64,000 nt of DNA from Rhizobium rhizogenes (GTDB lineage Bacteria; Pseudomonadota; Alphaproteobacteria; Rhizobiales; Rhizobiaceae). The stretch lies in the NCBI RefSeq assembly GCF_002005205.3, contig NZ_CP019701.2:682001-746000 (forward strand). The letters run 5' to 3'. Below the pieces are notes generated by a model, which ran no database searches, was not told the DNA's origin, and worked only from the letters and a program-made list of their open reading frames with translations. Within the stretch, counting starts at the first letter, position 1, and each line of letters opens with the position of its first letter. Both the position numbers and the translations under genes were made by a program. Below, piece after piece: positions 52,008-61,533 of this stretch.

Positions 52008-52769
52008 ATGTGCGGACGTTTTGTCCTGAAGGCGACGCCGGAAGAAATTGCCGATTATCTCGATCTGATCGGGCTTGATGACTTTCCCGCCCGCTTCAAC
52101 ATCGCGCCGACACAACCGATTCTCGTGGTGCTGGAAGGCGAGCGGCAGGAGCGCGGCAGTAACCTGCCTAACCGCCGGGCCGTGCTGGTCCGCTGGGGTT
52201 TCCTGCCGGGCTGGGTGAAGGACCCCAAGGATTTTCCCCTGCTCATCAATGCGCGTTCGGAAACCGCCATCGGCAAGGCTTCCTTCCGCGCCGCCATGCG
52301 CCATCGCCGCATGCTCATTCCCGCCACCGGCTTTTACGAATGGCGGCGACCACCCAAGGAGGAGGGCGGCAAACCGCAGCCCTATTTCATCCGCCCGAAA
52401 AACGGCGGCATCGTCGCCTTTGCCGGTCTCATGGAAACATGGTCTTCCGCTGACGGATCTGAAGTCGATACCGGCGCAATCCTGACGACGGCCGCCAATG
52501 CCGCAATCAGCCGCATTCACGACCGCATGCCTGTCGTCATCGCGCCCGAGGATTTCAGCCGCTGGCTGGACTGCAAGACGCAGGAACCGCGCGAGGTGGC
52601 CGATCTGATGCGGCCGGCTCAGGACGATTTCTTCGAGATGATCCCGGTGTCGGACAAGGTCAACAAGGTCGCCAATGTCGGCCCTGATCTTATCGAGCCG
52701 GTGCCGGAAAGCGCGCCGCTGGCAAAGATCAAGCCGCCGAAGGACGAGGGGCAGATGTCGCTGTTCTGA
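52008..52769 (+). CDS. SRAP (YedK/HMCES) DNA-protein crosslink protein with C-terminal clamp-like motif
   Basis: This 253-residue protein is a complete SRAP domain. It begins MCGRF with catalytic Cys2 exposed after Met removal, then RFNIAPTQ with Asn31, GFYEW with Glu111 and IHDRMPVVI with His171. Cys2 forms a stable covalent crosslink to abasic sites in single-stranded DNA, shielding them (YedK, HMCES). The last five residues are QMSLF (249-253), very close to the QL[SD]LF beta-clamp binding pentapeptide. It follows ynfA after 10 bp and is followed by a family A repeat. Confidence 0.92.
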   Translation: MCGRFVLKATPEEIADYLDLIGLDDFPARFNIAPTQPILVVLEGERQERGSNLPNRRAVLVRWGFLPGWVKDPKDFPLLINARSETAIGKASFRAAMRHRRMLIPATGFYEWRRPPKEEGGKPQPYFIRPKNGGIVAFAGLMETWSSADGSEVDTGAILTTAANAAISRIHDRMPVVIAPEDFSRWLDCKTQEPREVADLMRPAQDDFFEMIPVSDKVNKVANVGPDLIEPVPESAPLAKIKPPKDEGQMSLF

Positions 52770-52805
52770 CGTGATTCCAAAGGCCCATGACTAGGGCCGG
52801 ACGTT

Positions 52806-52945
52806 GCCGCTTGTTTCTTCTCCCCGGCGGGGAGAAGGTGGCCCGAAGGGTCGGATGAGGGGGCGACGTTGCCGGATTTCGGAGAGCTTGCCCCCTCATC
52901 CCGCTGCCGCGGACTTCTCCCCGACGGGGAGAAGAAACAAGCGGC
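52806..52945. repeat. Palindromic intergenic repeat, family A (copy 4)
   Basis: GCCGCTTGTTTCTTCTCCCC and GGGGAGAAGAAACAAGCGGC ends are perfect reverse complements here (20 bp). The inner order GGTGGCCCGAAGGGTCGGAT then CCCGCTGCCGCGGACTTCTC is inverted relative to copy 1. It is convergent between SRAP and the diguanylate cyclase gene. Confidence 0.9.
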
Positions 52946-52981
52946 ATCCGCTCGGCCCATGACCCTATCTACGGAAAAACC

Positions 52982-54274
52982 TCAGCCGTTCAGCCCGATC
53001 TTCTGCAGGCCTTCCTGGATCATCACGTCGGAATACACCCGGTTACGGCCATTCGCCTTGGCGAGATAGAGCAACTGGTCGGCGGCATTCAGCTGGTTGT
53101 CGAAAGGTTCGCCCTTTTCGATTTCCACCACGCCGAGCGAAATCGTCAGCGCCAGGCTGCTGCCGCTGAGCTGGCGGCCATTGCTTTCAACGGCGCCGCG
53201 CAGTTCCTCGCAGAACTGATAGGCGGCATGGGCATCGAGCCCGCGCAGGAACACGGCGAACTCCTCGCCGCCGAGGCGGGCTGGAATATGGCGCTGTTCG
53301 TGGCACATGTCGTGCAGCAGTTCGGCAAGCTTCTTCAGCGCCCGGTCGCCGGCATCGTGCCCGAGTGTATCGTTGATCTTCTTGAAATGGTCGATATCGA
53401 GAATGGCGACCGCGCCGTTTTCATCGTTGTCGTTGATGATATCCATCAACGCCCGGGTACGCTCGAAGAAGGAGCGGCGGTTCGGCAGGCCGGTCAGATG
53501 GTCGCGCTCGGCCAGTTCGCGCAGGCGCTTGAGCTGCTTCAGCGTTTCGATATTATTGTCGATGCGGCACTGCAACTCTTCCGGCACGAAGGGGCGATAG
53601 ACGAAATCCGATGCGCCTGCCTTCAGGAAACTTGCCGAAAGCAGCCGGTCCGTGGAGGACGAGATGCCGATCACCCGCAGATCTTCCGAGGAGCGGCTGT
53701 CGCAGATGCGGCGTGTCAGCTCATAACCGTCCATGTCAGGCATATGATAATCGGTGATGACGAGCTGGATCGATGGGTCCTGCGACAGGATCTCCAGCGC
53801 CCGGTTGCCCGAATGGGCCTCGCTGACCCTGAAATTCTGCCGCTCCAGAATTTCCACCAGACCGGAACGCGCCGTGCGCGCATCATCGACCACCAGAACG
53901 GAAAAGCGCCGGTTGGTCAAAATCCGGTCGACGGTCTTGACCACCGCATCGACGGTGCGATGCCCGTCCTTGACGATATAATCGATGATCTTCTTTTCGG
54001 CGTAACGTTTGCGCGCTTCTTCATCCACCGTTGCGGTAAACACGATCGCCGGCACCTTGCGCTCGGAAAGCAGGCCCAAAATCTCGCCCTTCGGCGCGTC
54101 GGGCAGGTTGAGCCCCGTCAGCGCCAGCGTGAAATGATGGGCGCTCAGAAGGGCATCGGCGGCAGCCATGCTGTCGCAATGAATGACCTCAGCTTCGGTC
54201 TCTTCCGAGAGCCGCGACTTCAGCAGCATGGAAAGAGCAACGGAATCTTCAATCAGAAGGATCTTATCCTGCAT
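52982..54274 (-). CDS. REC-REC-GGEEF response regulator (PleD-like), first receiver degenerate
   Basis: This 430-residue protein has two receiver domains and a diguanylate cyclase domain. REC1 (about 1-120) keeps LLIEDS but carries Gly54 (LALTGLNLPD) where the phospho-acceptor Asp is expected. REC2 (about 125-245) is intact: VVDDA, VITDYHMPDMDG. The GGDEF domain (about 260-420) has the active GGEEF in ARLGGEEFAVF; the inhibitory RxxD I-site is replaced (EQRH). It should make c-di-GMP when REC2 is phosphorylated, without product inhibition. ATG 54274 chosen over 54322. Confidence 0.88.
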   Translation of the reverse strand: MQDKILLIEDSVALSMLLKSRLSEETEAEVIHCDSMAAADALLSAHHFTLALTGLNLPDAPKGEILGLLSERKVPAIVFTATVDEEARKRYAEKKIIDYIVKDGHRTVDAVVKTVDRILTNRRFSVLVVDDARTARSGLVEILERQNFRVSEAHSGNRALEILSQDPSIQLVITDYHMPDMDGYELTRRICDSRSSEDLRVIGISSSTDRLLSASFLKAGASDFVYRPFVPEELQCRIDNNIETLKQLKRLRELAERDHLTGLPNRRSFFERTRALMDIINDNDENGAVAILDIDHFKKINDTLGHDAGDRALKKLAELLHDMCHEQRHIPARLGGEEFAVFLRGLDAHAAYQFCEELRGAVESNGRQLSGSSLALTISLGVVEIEKGEPFDNQLNAADQLLYLAKANGRNRVYSDVMIQEGLQKIGLNG

Positions 54275-54674
54275 GGCCGTCCCAAGCCCCCCTGGCCTGT
54301 CTCCGCATTCTTTCCCGAACACCGGATATTCGTCATCCGCATGTCTGCGGATTTGAAAGTCGGCTTATGCATTGTTTTGGAAAAAACTGCGAAAAATAGA
54401 AAATTCTTTGTTATTCACTAGTCTATACGTTTGCACTCGTACAGACGTTTCGTAGAGGCCGGGCTTTTTACTTCACTTTCGTTGCAGCTTCGTTACAAAA
54501 AGTTCCCGAATTTATGAATACCGATGCGTCGCGACGCCATTCTGCAAGCCGGCGAAAAAAAACGGCGCCGTTAAAGGCGCCGCGTCATCGCTGAAATTCT
54601 GTCGGGGAATGGCGGCTCTCTACCAGATCCACCGCATGATCCGAAAAGCTCAGAACCCGAAAAACCGAGTATTT
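54275..54674. other. 400-bp gap before the cyclase, with a terminator
   Basis: It holds the upstream region of the cyclase gene and a minus-strand terminator at 54554-54583. No gene is supported. Confidence 0.45.
54554..54583 (-). terminator. Intrinsic terminator downstream of the 43-aa gene
   Basis: CGGCGCC-TTTAAC-GGCGCCG is followed by TTTTTTTT on the minus strand, about 90 bp after the stop at 54675. Confidence 0.75.
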
Positions 54675-54806
54675 TCAGGCGGTTTTGGCAGCGGGCTTGC
54701 GTTTCAGCATCAGGGCTGCGGCCGCTACGGCCTTCAGTCCGAGCGGGCGGTAGTGGCTTTTGAGGTCGGGCTTCGCCTGCGGCTGTGCCTTCGTCTCGTT
54801 CGTCAT
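54675..54806 (-). CDS. Small basic hypothetical protein, 43 aa
   Basis: The frame runs from ATG 54806 to the stop at 54675. It starts MTNETKAQPQAKPDLKSHYR, followed by PLGLKAVAAAALMLKRKPAA: a polar, Lys/Pro-rich head and a short Ala-rich helix too short for a sure membrane span. GGAGAGAG lies just upstream. No family recognised. It ends before its own terminator, so a real small gene is likely. Confidence 0.55.
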   Translation of the reverse strand: MTNETKAQPQAKPDLKSHYRPLGLKAVAAAALMLKRKPAAKTA

Positions 54807-54978
54807 TTCTCTCTCTCCACAATTCACGCCATTCGCCTGTGCGAAGCGTGTGAGCCCTCTCTTTCGAGGGTAATCTTGACGGATTCGAGGCGAAAAAAAC
54901 GAAGCTGACTTTTCGGGATGCGACATTCTGCGCCACATCCGCAAGCCAGGTCCAGCGGGAAAAATAACACCTGTGGTT

Positions 54979-55848
54979 TTAAATACCCCGGTCGAGGCCG
55001 TTGCCGCCATTCGCGTCATCATGCGCGTCTTCTTCGATGGTCAGCGTGCCGTAGCGGCGGTGCCAGAGCCGGGCGCTGATGGGAATGAAGACGAGATAGG
55101 CAGCAACCGTCAGAACCAGCACTTCCCATGTGAAGCTCATCAGCATCGCCACGTAGAGCACGACGACGAGGATCATCGGCAGCACCAGATCGCGGCGAAT
55201 GCGGCTGGTGCCCGATTTTCCCGACCAGACCGGCAGGCGGCTGATGAGGAGATAACCGATCAGCACGGTATAGGCGGCGGCGACATAAGCGAAGGGCTTG
55301 TCCGGCGCCACGCCGAGGAAGCCGAGATAGACCGGCAGAAGCACCAGCATGGCGCCCATGGGAGCCGGAACGCCCACGAAGAATTCGTTCTGCCAGGGCG
55401 CTTTCACCGGCCGCTCGATCATCACGTTGAAGCGTGCCAGCCGCAGCCCGGCGGCAATGACATAGATGAGCGCGGCAATCCAGCCGATGGAGCGCGCCTG
55501 ATCGAGCAGATAGGCATAGACCACGAGGGCAGGGGCGACGCCGAAATTGACGATGTCGGCAAGGCTGTCCATCTGTTCGCCGAATTTGGAAGTCGCCTTC
55601 ATCATGCGGGCGATGCGACCGTCGATGCCGTCGAGGAAGGCGGCGAGCAGCACCATGCCGACGGCCAGTTCGAAGCGGCCCTCGATGGCGAGACGCACGC
55701 CGCTGAGACCCGCGCAGATGGCCAGAACGGTGATGAGATTGGGAACCACGAGGCGAAAGGGAATTTCCCTCAGGCGTGGCCCGCGGCCGCTATCCTTGCG
55801 GCCCTCCTGTTTTCCGTTCTGCTGCGGCTCGGCGATCGGCGTTTCCAT
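54979..55848 (-). CDS. pssA: CDP-diacylglycerol-serine O-phosphatidyltransferase
   Basis: This 289-residue membrane protein has the CDP-alcohol phosphotransferase motif (D-x2-D-G-x2-A-R-x8-G-x3-D-x3-D), seen from DGIDGRIAR to DSLAD at about residues 73-97, and eight hydrophobic segments. It joins CDP-diacylglycerol and serine to form phosphatidylserine. The product feeds Psd, encoded next to it (24 bp upstream on the same strand), together making phosphatidylethanolamine. This is the rhizobial type II PssA. Confidence 0.94.
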   Translation of the reverse strand: METPIAEPQQNGKQEGRKDSGRGPRLREIPFRLVVPNLITVLAICAGLSGVRLAIEGRFELAVGMVLLAAFLDGIDGRIARMMKATSKFGEQMDSLADIVNFGVAPALVVYAYLLDQARSIGWIAALIYVIAAGLRLARFNVMIERPVKAPWQNEFFVGVPAPMGAMLVLLPVYLGFLGVAPDKPFAYVAAAYTVLIGYLLISRLPVWSGKSGTSRIRRDLVLPMILVVVLYVAMLMSFTWEVLVLTVAAYLVFIPISARLWHRRYGTLTIEEDAHDDANGGNGLDRGI

Positions 55849-55872
55849 GGCGCATGCCCTTCCTGATTGTCA

Positions 55873-56571
55873 TCAGCCGCGGCGGCTGATGACCGGGCCC
55901 TTGGCGGAGCCGAACTCGGCAAGCACGGTTTCACCGGCAACGGCCGTCTGGCCGACGGAAACGCGCGGCTGGAAACCTTCCGGCAGGAAGATATCGAGGC
56001 GCGAACCGAAACGGATAAGGCCGAAACGCTCACCGGCATCAACTGGTTCATTCGGCTTGACCCAGCAGACGATACGGCGGGCGACCATGCCGGCGATCTG
56101 CACCACGCCGACCTTGCCATGCGCGCTTTCGATGACGAGGCCGTTGCGTTCATTGTCTTCGGAAGCCTTGTCCACTTCCGCATTGAGGAAGAGGCCGGGG
56201 CGGTAAGCGACATTGACGATGCGGCCGCGTACCGGGGCGCGGTTCACATGGCAGTTGAACACGTTCATGAATACCGAGATGCGCACCATCGGCTCCTTGC
56301 CGAGTTCCAGCTCCAGCGGCGGAACGACGGTCTGGATGGCGGAAACCTTGCCATCGGCGGGGCTGATGATCAGGTCGTCATCCTGTGGTGTAACGCGTTC
56401 GGGGTCGCGGAAGAAATAGGCGCACCAGGCCGTCAGCACGAGGCCGATCCAGAAAAGCGGTTCGGAGATCCAGCCGAGCACCAGCGATGCGACGAAGAAA
56501 GCGGCGACAAAGACGTAACCTTCCTTGTGGATCGGTACGATGGTGTTGCGAATGGTGTCGAACAGACTCAT
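55873..56571 (-). CDS. psd: Phosphatidylserine decarboxylase proenzyme
   Basis: This 232-residue protein has an N-terminal membrane segment (about 20-45) and the family's [19 protein letters not shown] with catalytic His. Near the C-terminus is AEFGSAKG, where self-cleavage between Gly and Ser generates the pyruvoyl group; the family's LGST is here FGSA. It converts phosphatidylserine to phosphatidylethanolamine. ATG 56571 has AGGAATCTC upstream. It precedes pssA in the same operon. Confidence 0.94.
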   Translation of the reverse strand: MSLFDTIRNTIVPIHKEGYVFVAAFFVASLVLGWISEPLFWIGLVLTAWCAYFFRDPERVTPQDDDLIISPADGKVSAIQTVVPPLELELGKEPMVRISVFMNVFNCHVNRAPVRGRIVNVAYRPGLFLNAEVDKASEDNERNGLVIESAHGKVGVVQIAGMVARRIVCWVKPNEPVDAGERFGLIRFGSRLDIFLPEGFQPRVSVGQTAVAGETVLAEFGSAKGPVISRRG

Positions 56572-56736
56572 GAGATTCCTTGCTCCGGTTTCCGTTGTCG
56601 CGTCTATATGTGGTCGTGATACGACACGATCCACACGGCAATGCGACAAATTTTGCCTAGCTGGTTACAGCCAAACGCCCCGCCCGGCAATGGCCCGGTT
56701 GTCGCGCCACCCCAAGTTCCCCGGGGTTTCTGCCCG

Positions 56737-58623
56737 TTAGTGCGCGGGTTCGCCGCGGTCCACGACCCCGAGATCGTCGGTTTCGCGAACTTGGCGCAAC
56801 ATCTCTTCCGCCCGGATGGCTTCGCGCTGGCGGCTCCACATCGAGGCGTAGAGGCCGTTCTGCGCCATCAGCGAGGCGTGCGTGCCCCGCTCGGCGATCA
56901 GCCCTTCCTTCAGCACGATGATTTCGTCGGCGTGGATGACCGTCGAGAGACGATGAGCGATGACCAGTGTGGTGCGGTTCTTCGAGACGATATCGAGCGC
57001 GCTCTGGATCTCCTGCTCGGTATGCGTATCGAGCGCCGAAGTCGCCTCATCGAGAATGAGGATCGGCGGGGCCTTGAGGATGGTTCGGGCAATCGCCACG
57101 CGCTGCTTTTCACCACCCGACAGTTTCAGACCCCGTTCGCCGACCATGGTGGCGTAACCTTCCGGCAGCTTGCCGATGAAGGCGCTGATCTGCGCCGCAT
57201 CCGCTGCGGCCATCACCTCCTCCTGCGTTGCCGAGGGGCGGCCGTAACGGATGTTGTAGGCAAGCGTGTCGTTGAACAGCACCGTATCCTGCGGCACCAT
57301 GCCGATCACCGAACGCAGGCTCTGTTGCGTCACGTCGCGAATATCCTGCCCGTCGATTGTGACGGCGCCTTCCTGAATATCGTAGAAACGATAAAGCAGC
57401 CGCGAGATCGTCGATTTTCCCGCCCCCGAAGGCCCGACGATCGCCACCGTCTTGCCGGCCGGCACGTCGAAGGAAACGCCCTTCAAAATCGGCCTTTCGG
57501 GGTCATAGGCAAAATGCACGTCGCGGAAGGAGATCGCACCGGGGCCGGCCGCGAGCGGCTTTGCATCCGGCCTGTCGGTGACTTCCGCCTCCACCTCCAG
57601 AAGATCGAACATCTGTTCGATATCGGTCAGGCCCTGGCGGATTTCACGATAGACAAAGCCGATGAAATTGAGCGGCACCGAGAGCTGCAGCAAAAGCGCA
57701 TTGACGAACACGAAATCGCCGATCGTCTGTTCGCCGCGCTGCACGGCAAGCGCCGACATCACCATCATGACGGTGGAGCCGATGCCGAAGATCACGCCCT
57801 GGCCGAAGTTCAGCCAGCCAAGCGATGTCCAGATCGAGATCGCCGATTTTTCGTAACGCTCCATGGCGACGTCGAAACGGCGCGCCTCCATCTCCTCATT
57901 GCCGAAATATTTGACGGTCTCGAAATTCAGAAGCGAGTCGATTGCCTTGGTGTTGGCGTCGGTATCGCTGTCATTCATGGCGCGGCGGATGGAGATGCGC
58001 CAGTTGCTGGCCCTGACCGTGAACCAGATATAGGCCCAGACGGTGATGACCGTGACCAGCACATAGGAGAAACCGTAGGAAGCCCAGAAGATAATCGCTG
58101 TCAGCAGGAATTCGATGAAGGTCGGCGCGGTATTGAGGATGGTGAAACGGACAATGGTTTCAATGCCCTTGGTGCCACGCTCGATAACCCGCGAAAGCCC
58201 GCCGGTCTTGCGCTCCAGATGGAAACGCAGCGAAAGCCGGTGCATGTGCACGAAGGTCCTGTAGGCGAGCTGGCGCACCGCATGCTGGCCGACGCTGGCA
58301 AATAGCGAATCGCGCAGCTGGTTGAGCCCGACCTGGATCAGCCGTGTCAGATTATAGGCGATGACCAGCGCCACGGCGCCGAGCAGGAAGGCGGGAACAA
58401 GACCCGCCATGTCCAGACGGCCGTTCAGCGCATCCGTCGCCCATTTGAAGAAATAGGGAACCGAGATCAGCACCAGCTTGGCGACAACAAGGAACACGGT
58501 GGCCCAGATCACCCGCATTTTCAGGTCCCACCGGCCCTCCGGCCACATATAGGGCCAGAGATTGATCAGGGTCTGGGTCGGATTGCTGGAATCTGCCGAA
58601 ATGGTTTTTTGCTTCGTGGCCAT
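56737..58623 (-). CDS. ABC transporter, Atm1/HMT1-type half exporter
   Basis: This 628-residue half-transporter has six membrane helices (about 40-310) followed by an ATPase domain with Walker A (GPSGAGKST), signature LSGGEKQR and Walker B (ILILDEATSALD). YFKNEEMEARRF-like (VKYFGNEEMEARRFD) fits the Atm1/ABCB7/HMT1 family, which exports glutathione-linked sulfur or metal species for Fe-S and metal homeostasis. The start is ATG 58623 or 58626 (CGGAGCAA before ATGATG). Its first gene neighbour upstream, on the same strand, is the LysM gene (108 bp). Confidence 0.9.
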   Translation of the reverse strand: MATKQKTISADSSNPTQTLINLWPYMWPEGRWDLKMRVIWATVFLVVAKLVLISVPYFFKWATDALNGRLDMAGLVPAFLLGAVALVIAYNLTRLIQVGLNQLRDSLFASVGQHAVRQLAYRTFVHMHRLSLRFHLERKTGGLSRVIERGTKGIETIVRFTILNTAPTFIEFLLTAIIFWASYGFSYVLVTVITVWAYIWFTVRASNWRISIRRAMNDSDTDANTKAIDSLLNFETVKYFGNEEMEARRFDVAMERYEKSAISIWTSLGWLNFGQGVIFGIGSTVMMVMSALAVQRGEQTIGDFVFVNALLLQLSVPLNFIGFVYREIRQGLTDIEQMFDLLEVEAEVTDRPDAKPLAAGPGAISFRDVHFAYDPERPILKGVSFDVPAGKTVAIVGPSGAGKSTISRLLYRFYDIQEGAVTIDGQDIRDVTQQSLRSVIGMVPQDTVLFNDTLAYNIRYGRPSATQEEVMAAADAAQISAFIGKLPEGYATMVGERGLKLSGGEKQRVAIARTILKAPPILILDEATSALDTHTEQEIQSALDIVSKNRTTLVIAHRLSTVIHADEIIVLKEGLIAERGTHASLMAQNGLYASMWSRQREAIRAEEMLRQVRETDDLGVVDRGEPAH

Positions 58624-58731
58624 CATTTGCTCCGGTCACTGCCGGAAGCCGACAGCAGGGCGGCGGCTTTGGTCAAGCCGCCGCGCGTGTCACAGATAGG
58701 GTCGTTGCGGGTTCACCGCAACGCTTCAAAT

Positions 58732-60756
58732 TCAGGAACCGCCCTTCAGCCGCTTGCGGTGAAGTTCCTCCGCATTCGGCAGGGCCTCTTTCGGCACGCC
58801 GAAAATCTGGCCGGGCTCGATCAGGTCGGGATTCTTGATCTGGTCCTCATTGGCGAGGTAGATCGTCGTGTAACGCACGCCCTGTCCATAAACGCGCCGG
58901 GAAATCTGCCACAGCGTATCGCCGCGGCGGATGATGACACTGTTCTGACTTTCGGCAAGCGGTGCCTGCTCGAAGGTCTGCGGGCCGGCAGGCGCTTGCG
59001 GCGCGGGCGCGGCCGGCGCCGTAATGTGGAGTTCGGTCAGCCGGCTTGCGAGCGATGCGATGCCGTTGCCGATGGCCGCTACATCATTCGGCCATGCCTC
59101 GACCGATGCCAGCAGATCGCGCGCCTTGGCGGTGATGCCACCTGCAAAGGCAGTGAAGGCCGGTTCTGTTGCCGCGGCGGTGCGGAATTCCGAAAGCGAT
59201 TTCAGGCCGATCGCCACCGCGGAGCGGCCGGCAATGGCCTGATCGAGCGCAGGTGTCGCCTGATCCTTGTAGAGATTGGACAGGATGCCGAATGCCTTGG
59301 CGACGTCGTCGCGCAGCTTTTCGAAAGCGGCGCGATCGCTCGCCGTGCTCTGGTTTTCAGCCGGTGCCGTCGTGGTGGCGGCTGGTGAAGCGGCCGGCGC
59401 CTGCATGGCGACGGTCGCCTGATCGGTCTGCGGCCGCTCGAAGGGAACGCGCACGCGCAGCTTCACGCTGCCATCGGCATTCAGTTCCTCGACGGTGATG
59501 AGGTGGCTGCCCACGGCCAGATCGACATCACCCTCGACGACGAAATGACCGGAGGCTTCCGTGACGCTCTTGCCGATCTCCCTGTCATCGACCAGCGCGC
59601 GCACCGTCGAGCCGGCAGGCGCGGAACCCGCGACGAAAATCTTCGATCCTTCGAATTCGACGGCGGTGACCTGAACGCTCGAAGCCGCTGTCGAGGCCGG
59701 GGCGGAACCGGCAGCGGCGGGAGGCGTCACACCGGCGGCGGGCGCGGGTGCAGCGGCAGGATTGCCGGTTTCGCCGGCAGCGGCGGCGGGCTGTCCCGAT
59801 TGTGCGGTCTGCAGGGCGGGCGGTGCCGCCTCCGGCATCGCCAGCACGCGGCTTGCTTGGCCGGGCCTGGAAACCATCGCCAGAAGTTCGCCGGCCTTGC
59901 CGTCCGGCACGGAAACGGTCGCCACTTCCTCGGATTGCGTCGCCTTGCCGCTGGTATCGGTCGAACGCAGCACCAGCTCGTGGTCGCCGGGGGGCAGGGG
60001 ATTGTCGAAGACGGCGGCGAAATCGCCGCTTCCATCGATGGTCGTCTGGGCGACGACATTGCCGTTGCTCAGAATTTCAAGTTTTGCACCCGGCTGTGCC
60101 TTGCCGGCGATCACGGCCGAACCGTCAGGCTCGACGCGCAGCACGTCGAAGGTCGGCGCGCCGGGCGTGGCCTGGGCGGCATCACCGTTCGCAGGTGCGG
60201 CGGCGGGTTCCACAGGCTTCGGCGCACCGTCATCCGTGCCGGCGAAGACGCCGGCCAGACGGCGGATCTGTGCTGCGGCTGCGGCCGCGTTTTCAGGCAG
60301 GCCACGCAGGAAGGCGGTGGTGCGTTCGGCGGCAGCGCGCGCCGTGGTGATCAGCCGCGACGTGGTTTCGTCCAGCGTTTCGGGAATTTCGATATTGGTC
60401 AGTTCCTTCAGCGAGGCCTCGACCTTCTTGCGGGCGGCCGCGAAATCGGCGTCGGAGGGAACCTTTTCGTCGGCGAAAAGCCCTGCGAGATCCTTGATCG
60501 ACTGCGTGGCCGAAGCCGCCAGACGCCCGACCTTGTCGGCGATATTGGCAGTTTCCTCGGCGGCGTCCGACAGGATGTCACCCGCCTTGTCGCCACCCAT
60601 TTCGACGCTGTTCTTCACGGCGTTGCCCGCCTCGTTGATGGCGTCGCCGATCGGTTTGCCATCATTGGAAATTCTCGGCAGGACGAAAAAGATCATGAGC
60701 AGGGATGCAATCCCCAGCACGATCAGCGCCAGCAAACCGGCCTTATTGTTTTTCAT
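58732..60756 (-). CDS. LysM-domain membrane-anchored protein, Ala/Pro-rich
   Basis: This 674-residue protein has an N-terminal membrane anchor (NKAGLLALIVLGIASLLMIF) and a C-terminal LysM domain (about 605-655: VIIRRGDTLWQISRRVYGQG and NPDLIEPGQIFGVP). The long middle part is low-complexity Ala/Pro/Ser-rich with two Ig-like (Big) segments (GKAQPGAKLEILSNGNVVAQ; GSAPAGSTVRALVDD). It probably sits in the periplasm and binds peptidoglycan. Exact role unknown. It is divergent from the LOG gene. A weak EcfG-like near-match lies upstream (see rejected). Confidence 0.85.
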   Translation of the reverse strand: MKNNKAGLLALIVLGIASLLMIFFVLPRISNDGKPIGDAINEAGNAVKNSVEMGGDKAGDILSDAAEETANIADKVGRLAASATQSIKDLAGLFADEKVPSDADFAAARKKVEASLKELTNIEIPETLDETTSRLITTARAAAERTTAFLRGLPENAAAAAAQIRRLAGVFAGTDDGAPKPVEPAAAPANGDAAQATPGAPTFDVLRVEPDGSAVIAGKAQPGAKLEILSNGNVVAQTTIDGSGDFAAVFDNPLPPGDHELVLRSTDTSGKATQSEEVATVSVPDGKAGELLAMVSRPGQASRVLAMPEAAPPALQTAQSGQPAAAAGETGNPAAAPAPAAGVTPPAAAGSAPASTAASSVQVTAVEFEGSKIFVAGSAPAGSTVRALVDDREIGKSVTEASGHFVVEGDVDLAVGSHLITVEELNADGSVKLRVRVPFERPQTDQATVAMQAPAASPAATTTAPAENQSTASDRAAFEKLRDDVAKAFGILSNLYKDQATPALDQAIAGRSAVAIGLKSLSEFRTAAATEPAFTAFAGGITAKARDLLASVEAWPNDVAAIGNGIASLASRLTELHITAPAAPAPQAPAGPQTFEQAPLAESQNSVIIRRGDTLWQISRRVYGQGVRYTTIYLANEDQIKNPDLIEPGQIFGVPKEALPNAEELHRKRLKGGS

Positions 60757-60912
60757 CCTGGAATCTCCGGGTATTTCAAGCTTTTCACACGAGTTGAGAT
60801 TGCTAGCGTCTTACCTTGCGCCAGACAAGCGGCGTGACGGCAAAAGGCCATATTTGCAAGGGATTTCCCAAATTTTCTTGACGTGCCGCATCGCACATAG
60901 TTCCTTCCCTTC

Positions 60913-61533
60913 ATGACGGACAAAAATACAGCGATTCGATCCATCTGCGTTTATTGCGGCTCCCAGCCCGGTCGTGATCCGGCCCATATGGAAGCAGGCC
61001 GTGCGCTTGGGAAATCCATTGCCGAAAACGGCATTCGCCTCGTTTATGGCGGCGGCACCAAGGGCATCATGGGCGCAGTCGCCAGCGGTGTTCTTTCCAA
61101 TGGCGGCGAAGTGACCGGCATCATACCGGAATTTCTCGTCGATATGGAGGCAACCCGCCATTCTCTCGGACAATTGAACGAGCTTGTTGTCACCAAAGAC
61201 ATGCATGAGCGCAAACATATGATGTTCGAGCGCTCGGACGCCTTCGTGACCCTGCCGGGCGGTGTCGGCACGCTGGAGGAGATCGTCGAGATCATGACCT
61301 GGGCGCAGCTTGGCCGCCACGCCAAGCCGATGGTCTTTGCCAATATCAACGGCTTCTGGAACCCGATGCTGGAACTGGTGCAGCATATGCGCGACCAGGG
61401 TTTCATCCATCGCGCCCATCTTTTGAACCCGCTTGTCATCGACGAGGTCAAGGACATCGTGCCCGCCATCATCGACAGGGCGCTGGCGCAGCAGAACCCG
61501 GAGGGTGACCCTTCGGTGATTTCCCGCCTCTAG
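60913..61533 (+). CDS. LOG family protein (cytokinin riboside 5'-monophosphate phosphoribohydrolase-like)
   Basis: This 206-residue protein has the LOG/TIGR00730 motifs: ICVYCGSQPG, GGGTKGIMGAVASG and the PGGVGTLEE signature near residue 114. LOG enzymes cleave cytokinin nucleotides to active bases; bacterial members may act on other nucleotide monophosphates. In a plant-associated bacterium a cytokinin link is attractive but only inferred. Full length, single gene. Confidence 0.9.
   Translation: MTDKNTAIRSICVYCGSQPGRDPAHMEAGRALGKSIAENGIRLVYGGGTKGIMGAVASGVLSNGGEVTGIIPEFLVDMEATRHSLGQLNELVVTKDMHERKHMMFERSDAFVTLPGGVGTLEEIVEIMTWAQLGRHAKPMVFANINGFWNPMLELVQHMRDQGFIHRAHLLNPLVIDEVKDIVPAIIDRALAQQNPEGDPSVISRL

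Noticed and set aside
60880..60904. Near EcfG promoter (GGAAC-N16-CGTC) before the LysM gene
   Set aside because: The -10 has a mismatch in its last base and lies about 120 bp from the start; too weak to call.
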